Source of the DNA: Actinomycetospora sp.
GTDB lineage: Bacteria; Actinomycetota; Actinomycetes; Mycobacteriales; Pseudonocardiaceae
Direction: 5' to 3'
Assembly (NCBI GenBank): GCA_025925615.1
Contig: JAICLN010000070.1
Location: forward strand, 1 to 12,655
Length of the DNA: 12,655 nt
In this document: positions 7,782 through 12,655 of the stretch, one piece after another
How the letters are laid out: every line of letters starts with the position of its first letter
How positions within the stretch are numbered: the first letter of the stretch is position 1
Made by a program: the position numbers and the translations under genes
The notes under the pieces: model-generated
What the model saw: the letters and a program-made list of their open reading frames with translations, nothing else
Told to the model about the DNA's origin: nothing
The model's database searches: none

Positions 7782-8349
7782 GCTGCAGCGTCGCCGGGTC
7801 GTCCTCGATCACGGCGGCGGCGGCCGGGTCGACCGTGCTCAGCGGACCGGTCGCGGGGTTCCGGTCATCCCCGACGACAGGGCCCGTGGCGACCGGGCCG
7901 GTGGCCACGACGGGTCCGGTGGCGGTCACGACCGGGATCGGGCCGGTCGCGGTGGTGGCCCGGTGGTGGGCGAGGACGAGCCGCGCCGCCAGGAAGCTCA
8001 CCGGCACCGCCAGGACGGCGGCCGCGAGCGGCGCGATGCGCTCGTCCACGCCGAGGCCGACGAGCGCGACCACCCCGACCGTCGTCGCCGCGACGTTGAC
8101 CACCTGTGAGGCGGGGTAGAGCAGGAAGCGGCGCCACGAGGGCCGCACGCGGAAGGTCACGCGGCAGTTGAGGAAGAAGGACACGATCATCGCGGCGCCG
8201 AGGCCGACGACGTGCGCGACGAGGTAGCCGATCTCGCCCAGCACGAGCAGGTAGACCGCGTAGTAGGTGGCCGCGTTGGCGACCCCGACGAGCGCGTACC
8301 GCACCAGCGCCCACATGAGCGGAGCCCGCCTGCCCAAGAACGCGCTCAC
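7762..8349 (-). CDS. GtrA-family membrane protein (Rv3789-like)
   Basis: This 195-residue protein has four hydrophobic segments (about 16-38, 42-62, 77-100 and 105-127) and the GtrA pattern: RYALVGVANAATYYAVY, then SFFLNCRVTFRVRPSW and FLLYPASQVVN. GtrA proteins are linked to polyprenyl-phosphate sugar translocation. The M. tuberculosis member Rv3789 is tied to decaprenyl-phosphoarabinose, which fits the prenyltransferase gene 56 bp upstream. The cytoplasmic or disordered tail (130-195) carries five ATGP motifs (134, 143, 149, 154 and 166), an unusual addition. GTG 8349 is preferred because GGGGAG lies about nine bases upstream; an ATG at 8316 lacks such a site. The gene ends 20 bp inside the convergent FHA gene. 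Family assignment is firm; substrate is inferred from neighbours. Confidence 0.87.
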   Translation of the reverse strand: MSAFLGRRAPLMWALVRYALVGVANAATYYAVYLLVLGEIGYLVAHVVGLGAAMIVSFFLNCRVTFRVRPSWRRFLLYPASQVVNVAATTVGVVALVGLGVDERIAPLAAAVLAVPVSFLAARLVLAHHRATTATGPIPVVTATGPVVATGPVATGPVVGDDRNPATGPLSTVDPAAAAVIEDDPATLQLIAVRR

Positions 8350-8405
8350 CGTGTCCGTCTCCCCATGTCCGGTGTGTCCGTGCGCCACCCCGTCAGCGGT
8401 TCGGC

Positions 8406-9449
8406 TCAGCGCGCGACCGGTGCGAGCGCCACCGCGAGGAAGACGAGGACCACCCAGGCGACGCCGAGGACCTGGAGCACGCGGTCGTGCAGGACGATCT
8501 CCTCGGGCTCGCCGCCGTTGCCGCCGTCGACGTCGACCGCGTAGCGCAGGATCGCCACCACGAACGGGACCACCGAGACGATCGCCCAGAGGCTCGGCGA
8601 CGTCGGGGCCCGGCCCGGGACCGTCGTCACGCCGATGCCGAAGGCCCACAGCCCGTAGGCCATGATCACGACGGTGGCGGACAGCGACCACACGAACCGC
8701 AGATAGGACGCCGAGTAGCGCTCGAGGCTCTTCCGGATCTTCGCGCCGGTCTGCTCCGCGAGACGCATCTCGGCGTAGCGCTTGCCGGCCGCCATGAACA
8801 GCGACCCGAACGCCATGGTGAGCAGGAACCAGGGCGAGAGGTAGAGCGTGGCCGCGGCACCACCGGCGATGGCGCGCATGAGGAACCCGGACGACACGAT
8901 GCAGATGTCGATCACGGGTTCGTGCTTGAGCCACAGGCAGTAGGCCAGCTGGACGACGATGTAGACCGCGGCGACGATCGCGAGGTTGCGGGTCGCGAGG
9001 AAGCTCAGCGCGATGGCGCCGGCGAACAGCACGACGGCGACCACGTAGGCCACGGCCGGCGGCACGATCCCGGCCGCGATGGGCCGGAAGCGCTTCTTCG
9101 GGTGCGCGCGGTCGGCCTCGACGTCGCGGGCGTCGTTGACGAGGTAGACCCCGGACGCGGCCAGCGAGAACACGGCGAAGGCGACGATGACGTGCAGCAG
9201 TACACCGACCTCGGCGAGGCGACCGGCCGCGAACGGCGCCGCCAGGACCAGGACGTTCTTCACCCACTGCTTGGGGCGCATGGTCTTGAGCACGCCCAGC
9301 GGCAGCGCCAGCGGACCCGTCCGGCGCACCGGCACCGCGTCGTCGTCGGGGACGTCCTCGGGCTCGGCCTCGGAGAGGGCGTCGAGCGCGAGGTCGGCGG
9401 GGTCGGGCTCGACCTCGTCCTGCGCCTCCCGCTCCTGCGATGTCGTCAT
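8406..9449 (-). CDS. ubiA: Decaprenyl-phosphate phosphoribosyltransferase (DPPR synthase)
   Basis: This 347-residue UbiA-superfamily membrane enzyme is predicted to transfer 5-phosphoribose from PRPP to decaprenyl phosphate, the first committed step to the arabinose donor DPA. The MRPKQWVKN block (57-65) and the metal/PRPP motif NDARDVEADRAHPKK (105-119) are the DPPR-synthase signatures. A second conserved region contains KHEPVIDICI and GKRYAEMRL, then RYSASYLRFVW. About eight to nine hydrophobic segments follow. An acidic disordered N-terminal extension of about 45 residues is longer than in the 302-residue M. tuberculosis Rv3806c. ATG 9449 has GGAGG five bases upstream and overlaps the PAP2 stop (ATGA), so the two are translationally coupled. 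Alternative UbiA-family functions (menaquinone, heme) are less likely given the HPKK motif and the PAP2 partner. Confidence 0.92.
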   Translation of the reverse strand: MTTSQEREAQDEVEPDPADLALDALSEAEPEDVPDDDAVPVRRTGPLALPLGVLKTMRPKQWVKNVLVLAAPFAAGRLAEVGVLLHVIVAFAVFSLAASGVYLVNDARDVEADRAHPKKRFRPIAAGIVPPAVAYVVAVVLFAGAIALSFLATRNLAIVAAVYIVVQLAYCLWLKHEPVIDICIVSSGFLMRAIAGGAAATLYLSPWFLLTMAFGSLFMAAGKRYAEMRLAEQTGAKIRKSLERYSASYLRFVWSLSATVVIMAYGLWAFGIGVTTVPGRAPTSPSLWAIVSVVPFVVAILRYAVDVDGGNGGEPEEIVLHDRVLQVLGVAWVVLVFLAVALAPVAR

Positions 9450-10003
9450 GCGGTCCTCCAGCGGCCGACGGACCCGCGTGCGATGAGGCGACGCGCGCCG
9501 AGCGCGCACGCGACCCCGAGGGCGGACCCGGCCAGCACGTCGGTCGGGTAGTGGACGCCCAGCACCAGGCGCGAGAGCGCCATCGCGGGCACGGTCGGGA
9601 GGGCGGCACCGGGCCGCCCGAGCAGGCCGCCGAAGAGCACCGCGGCGGCCGTGGTGGACGTGGCGTGCGAGGAGGGGAAGCTCAGCCGGCTCGGCGTGCC
9701 GACGTGCACCGCGATCCGCGGGTCGTGCGGCCGGGGCCGGCGGACGACCCGCTTGACGGCGATGGACGCACCGTGTGCGGCGGCCACCCCCGCCGTCGCG
9801 GTCACCCACTGCCGACGACGGGGGCGGTCGAGCGCGGCGCCGACGGCGCCGAGCGCGAGCCAGCCGGCGGCGTGCTCACCGAAGTGCGACATCGCCTGCG
9901 CGGCCCGCACCACCGAGGGGTGGTCGATGCGGCGCTGGACCGCCGTCAACGCGCCCACCTCACCGGCTGGATCGTCGCTCACGTCGGGCGCCCGATCGAG
10001 CAC
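9446..10003 (-). CDS. PAP2-family phosphatase, likely DPPR phosphatase
   Basis: This 185-residue membrane-associated PAP2 acid phosphatase has all three motifs: K84-x6-RP (KRVVRRPRP, 84-92), PSSH (110-113) and SR-x5-H-x3-D (Ser144, Arg145, His151, Asp155), so it should be active. The M. tuberculosis counterpart next to ubiA, Rv3807c, is the proposed decaprenylphosphoryl-5-phosphoribose phosphatase. The same order, with a 4-bp overlap into the prenyltransferase gene, supports that role here: it would remove the 5-phosphate from the UbiA product. GTG 10003 is preceded by a strong GGAGGAGG a few bases upstream. The N-terminal 25 residues are polar and not a signal peptide. General lipid-phosphatase activity cannot be excluded. 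Confidence 0.88.
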   Translation of the reverse strand: MLDRAPDVSDDPAGEVGALTAVQRRIDHPSVVRAAQAMSHFGEHAAGWLALGAVGAALDRPRRRQWVTATAGVAAAHGASIAVKRVVRRPRPHDPRIAVHVGTPSRLSFPSSHATSTTAAAVLFGGLLGRPGAALPTVPAMALSRLVLGVHYPTDVLAGSALGVACALGARRLIARGSVGRWRTA

Positions 10004-10138
10004 ACGTCCTCCTCCGGGAGCTCCCCGAGTCCGGGCCGCCCCTTTGGGACCTGGGCAGGCGGCGACGGGGCGATGCTACGCGGGCCTTGACAAGCCGCCG
10101 TCAGGGAGGTTCGCCGGGGACGACGGCCGGCCGGGCGG

Positions 10139-10690
10139 TCACCGCAGGCCGGCTGCCTCCCGCGCCCGGCGGCGTCGCACCCGGGCCCGCGCCCACCAGG
10201 TGCGGGTGAACTCGCCGTCCACGGCCAGCTGCAGGCCGTGCACCACGTGGATCAGCAGGCCGGCGGCACGGGCCAGTTCGGCGTCCCGGTGCAGCCCGTA
10301 GGTGCTCACGGCCGACCTCATCGTGCTCCGGACCTGACGGCGGAAGGACGTGAGCACGCGGTCGCGCTCCTCGTGCGGGACCAGGCTGACCACCTGGGCC
10401 TGGCGGTGGTCCGGATCGGGATTCCGGACGACGTGCCCGCCCGCCTCCAGACGCCGGACCATCTTCGTGGCGGTGCTCCGGGTGAGGCCCACCCGCTCCC
10501 CGAGGGTCCCGGCCGGCAGCGGCCCGATCCGGCGCAGCAGGTCCAGCGCCAGCAGTTCCGGGAGCCCGAGACCGAGGCGCGCGGCCACCGCGGTGCGATG
10601 GCGGTGGACGATGGGCAGCAGGTGGTCGACGACCAGATCGGTCAGTTCGCCGACGGCGGCTGCGATCGCCGCCTCGCGGTCCTCGGTCAC
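10139..10690 (-). CDS. MarR-family transcriptional regulator
   Basis: This 183-residue dimeric winged-helix DNA-binding protein has its core at about 42-107. It includes LGERVGLTRSTATKMVRR (63-80, helix-turn-helix with recognition helix near 70-80) and the wing NPDPDHRQAQVVSL (90-103), where the Asp-x-Arg-Gln pattern is typical of MarR wings. Flanking helices (about 5-35 and 110-155) form the dimer interface. An Arg-rich tail ends the protein. The GTG start has only a weak Shine-Dalgarno, and a second start a few codons later cannot be excluded. A 21-bp dyad lies 91 bp upstream (10781-10801) and may be its autoregulatory operator. The ligand is unknown. A 135-bp gap separates it from the PAP2 gene, so it need not be in one operon with it. 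Confidence 0.9.
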   Translation of the reverse strand: MTEDREAAIAAAVGELTDLVVDHLLPIVHRHRTAVAARLGLGLPELLALDLLRRIGPLPAGTLGERVGLTRSTATKMVRRLEAGGHVVRNPDPDHRQAQVVSLVPHEERDRVLTSFRRQVRSTMRSAVSTYGLHRDAELARAAGLLIHVVHGLQLAVDGEFTRTWWARARVRRRRAREAAGLR

Positions 10691-10780
10691 GCGGTCCAGG
10701 GTGAGCCGGGCCGGCCGATCGTGGGGTCGCTTTCCGCGAGGTCACGGACCGGACTCCCCAGACCGAATCGCCACCACGCA

Positions 10781-10801
10781 ACCGCGTCACCGTGACGCGG
10801 T
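10781..10801. promoter_or_regulatory. 21-bp dyad upstream of the marR gene
   Basis: ACCGCGTCAC (10781-10790) and GTGACGCGGT (10792-10801) are exact inverted repeats around a single C. Further GTGAC/GTCAC half-sites occur nearby at 10741-10745, 10824-10828 and 10837-10841. The 10-bp-arm symmetry fits a dimeric MarR-type operator, with the adjacent regulator as first candidate. The same sequence could also fold as a hairpin after the HAD gene. The dyad is seen; its use is inferred. Confidence 0.55.
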
Positions 10802-10897
10802 CGCACGAGAGCACTCCGCGACGGTGACACACCCGCGTGACCCACCGATGGCCCGAGCCGGGCAGGGCACGGGCCAGGATCTACCGGGGGCGAGCCA

Positions 10898-11698
10898 TCA
10901 GAACCAGCGCTCCAGGACGAGCGCGACCCCGTCCTCGTCGTGGCGGGCGGTGATCTCGTCGGCCGCGGCGTGCAGTTCGGGGTGGGCGTTGCCCATCGCG
11001 ACCCCGTGCCCGGCCCACCGGAGCATCGCGAGGTCGTTGGGCATGTCGCCGAAGGCCACGACCTCGTCGGCGTCCACCCCGAGGTGGGCCGCCGCCTGGG
11101 CGAGCCCGTGCGCCTTCGTCACCCCGCGCACCGAGCACTCCACGAGACCACCGGACGCGGAGAAGGTCACGTCCACGAGCTCGCCGAGGCCCTCGCGCAC
11201 CGCGGCGGCCATCGCGTCGCTCGAACTGCCCCGCCGACGGGCGAGGACCTTCATCGCGGGCAGGGCGGCGAGCTCCGCGAGGGGCACGACGACGTGGTCG
11301 GCGTTCGGCCAGGCGTGCTCGAAGTCGGGCTCGCAGCAGAACTCCGCGACCCCGGGCCGCGGCACGCGCTCCACCGCCAGCCCCGCCCCGGGCAGGGCCA
11401 CCCGCAGCCGCTCGAGGACCTCGGCGAGCACGTCGACGCCGATCTCGGCCGCCTCGAGGACCCGGTCGGTCGCGGCGTCCCAGAGGATGGCGCCGTTCGC
11501 GGCCACGCACAGCCCGCGCTGCCCGATCGCGTCGCACACCGGGAGGATCCAGCGCGGCGGGCGGCCGGTGGCCAGCACGAGGGGGACCTCGGCGGCGCGC
11601 ATCCGGTCGAGCACCGCGAGCAGGCGGGGCCCGGGCCGGTCGGAGGGGCCGAGCAGCGTGCCGTCGACGTCGCTGGCGACCAGGCGGGGCGGGCGCAT
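10898..11698 (-). CDS. Cof-type HAD-superfamily phosphatase
   Basis: This 266-residue cytosolic hydrolase has DVDGTLL (10-16, nucleophile Asp10 and acid/base Asp12), the motif II threonine in LATGRPPRW (42-50), Lys195 in RGVTKAHGL, and GDMPNDLAML (217-226) as motif IV. A type IIB (Cof) cap lies between about 85 and 185. Such enzymes dephosphorylate sugar phosphates or other small phosphates; the substrate cannot be predicted here. ATG 11698 is preferred to a GTG at 11722 because GGAGA lies about nine bases upstream and the protein then begins directly before the first beta strand. It lies 78 bp downstream of the glycosyltransferase gene on the same strand, so co-transcription is possible. Confidence 0.92.
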   Translation of the reverse strand: MRPPRLVASDVDGTLLGPSDRPGPRLLAVLDRMRAAEVPLVLATGRPPRWILPVCDAIGQRGLCVAANGAILWDAATDRVLEAAEIGVDVLAEVLERLRVALPGAGLAVERVPRPGVAEFCCEPDFEHAWPNADHVVVPLAELAALPAMKVLARRRGSSSDAMAAAVREGLGELVDVTFSASGGLVECSVRGVTKAHGLAQAAAHLGVDADEVVAFGDMPNDLAMLRWAGHGVAMGNAHPELHAAADEITARHDEDGVALVLERWF

Positions 11699-11776
11699 GC
11701 CGCTGATTCTCCGCGTCCGCACGCCTCGGCCGCCGCCCGGAGCGGTACGCCCCGACCATGACGATCGCCGGCCGGG

Positions 11777-12655
11777 TCACCTGAGCCCGGCGAACGCCTC
11801 CTGGTAGCGGTCGGTCATCGCGGACACCGTGTAGTGCGCGAGGGCCCGCGCCCGCCCGGCGGCGCCGAGCGCGGCGGTCCGCTCCGGGTCGCGTAGCACC
11901 GCCTCGCACGCGTCGGTCCACGCCTCGCGGGTGAGCGGGTCGACGATCACCCCGGCCCGGCCCTCGTCGAGCATCTCCGGGATCGCGCCGGACACCGCGG
12001 CCATCACCGGCACCCCGCGGCCCATCGCCTCGACCATCACCATCGGGAACGCTTCGAACCCGCTGGGCACGCACAGCACGTCGATCTCGGCGAAGGCGTG
12101 GTCGGGGCCGGAGGAGCGGCCGCGCCAGCGCACCCGATCGGCGAGGTGCGCGGGGGTCTGCGCCTCGAGCTCGGCACGGTCGGGTCCGTCGCCGAAGATG
12201 TCCAGGGACCAGTCCGGCAGCCCCCGCGCATCGAGGGCGGCGAGCGCGTCGATGAGCAGCAGCGGGTTCTTGTACGCCTTGATGCGGGTGAGCATCCCGA
12301 AGCGGATCCGCCCGCCGGTCGCGCGCCAGCCCAGCGCCTCCGGCTCGGGGATGCCGTTGGGCACCACCACGACGTGGTCGGTCAGGCGCTGGTGGCGGGT
12401 CAGGTCGAGGTGGTGCGCCCGCGCCAGCACGACGAGGCCGTCCGCCGATCGCAGCGCCCGCGCCTGGGTCGCGGAGTAGGTGGCGCGGTCGAGCTCGGCC
12501 GGGTCGTGCGTCGCGGGCAGCCAGTGCCGCCGCTGCCCGCGGGCCCGGCCCAGCGCCCGCCACGCGAGCGCGAACCCCATCTCGGTGTTCGTCACCCCGC
12601 CGACCACGACGGCGTCGTCCCCGGGCCGGTCCGCGGCGTCCACCACCGGCAGCCA
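11777..12655 (-). CDS. GT4-family glycosyltransferase, 5' end cut by window
   Basis: The frame is open to the right edge, so this is the C-terminal 292 residues of a longer protein. The GT4 (GT-B) pattern is clear: VPNGIPEP at the domain junction, RIRFGMLTRIKAYKNPLLL (nucleotide-sugar domain entry), DIFGDGPDRAEL, and the E-x7-E donor motif in GFEAFPMVMVEAMGRG, followed by VSGAIPEML. Part of the N-terminal acceptor domain is missing because of the window edge, not a mutation. Donor and acceptor are unknown; a cell-wall or glycolipid role is plausible given the downstream arabinan-precursor genes. The gap to the HAD gene is 78 bp with no clear terminator. Confidence 0.9.
   Translation of the reverse strand, partial: WLPVVDAADRPGDDAVVVGGVTNTEMGFALAWRALGRARGQRRHWLPATHDPAELDRATYSATQARALRSADGLVVLARAHHLDLTRHQRLTDHVVVVPNGIPEPEALGWRATGGRIRFGMLTRIKAYKNPLLLIDALAALDARGLPDWSLDIFGDGPDRAELEAQTPAHLADRVRWRGRSSGPDHAFAEIDVLCVPSGFEAFPMVMVEAMGRGVPVMAAVSGAIPEMLDEGRAGVIVDPLTREAWTDACEAVLRDPERTAALGAAGRARALAHYTVSAMTDRYQEAFAGLR

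Noticed and set aside
8348..8368. Six-codon mini-ORF (ATG to TGA) overlapping the GtrA start on the minus strand
   Set aside because: It has no convincing ribosome site of its own and the length is expected by chance; leader-peptide status cannot be supported.
10087..10092. TTGACA matching a -35 box on the plus strand
   Set aside because: No -10-like hexamer lies 16-19 bp downstream and no plus-strand gene follows.
10881..12563. 560-codon minus-strand frame across the glycosyltransferase and HAD genes
   Set aside because: It is an Arg/Ala/Gly-rich shadow frame; the two real genes have complete family motifs in other frames.

Overview
The window is very GC-rich, with strong third-position G/C and frequent GTG starts, and looks like an actinomycete chromosome. 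Three things point to a Pseudonocardiales-type (arabinogalactan-containing) actinobacterium: an F420-dependent oxidoreductase, a PknG-like kinase with PP2C and FHA partners, and a decaprenyl-phosphoribose synthase/phosphatase pair of the kind used to make the arabinose donor of the cell wall. The genus cannot be fixed from this sequence. I see no tRNA, rRNA, insertion sequence, CRISPR array or prophage gene.

Layout. Positions 1-1024 hold a 10-bp-arm inverted repeat and an F420-dependent LLM-class oxidoreductase (+). Positions 1025-1350 are a gene-free, strongly structured stretch with a terminator-like hairpin and several further hairpins, two of which exclude each other. Positions 1351-3854 (+) carry prfC (release factor 3), overlapping by 4 bp a secreted lipoprotein of the polysaccharide-lyase/heparin-lyase-like fold. 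Positions 3893-4655 (-) hold two small proteins: a PH-like conserved protein, and an Ala-rich charged helical protein whose upstream region contains a perfect 22-bp palindrome. Positions 5003-7781 (+) are a tightly coupled three-gene phospho-signalling operon: PknG-like kinase with N-terminal zinc ribbon, PP2C phosphatase with its own zinc ribbon, and FHA protein. Each junction is a GTGA overlap.

From 7762 to the right edge all genes are on the minus strand. Read in transcription order from the right edge they are a GT4 glycosyltransferase (cut by the window), a Cof-type HAD phosphatase, a MarR regulator, a PAP2 phosphatase overlapping a UbiA-type prenyltransferase, and a GtrA membrane protein whose end overlaps the FHA gene by 20 bp tail to tail. 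The PAP2-UbiA pair corresponds to decaprenylphosphoryl-5-phosphoribose phosphatase and synthase (Rv3807c and Rv3806c in Mycobacterium tuberculosis). The neighbouring GtrA protein resembles the family of Rv3789, which is tied to decaprenyl-phosphoarabinose use. Together they look like an arabinan-precursor module.

The most noteworthy items are the kinase-phosphatase-FHA triad (no vWA partner in the window, matching zinc ribbons, and a kinase N-lobe that appears to lack the usual beta-3 lysine and alpha-C region), the 22-bp palindrome, the multi-hairpin region before prfC, and the dyad upstream of the marR gene.
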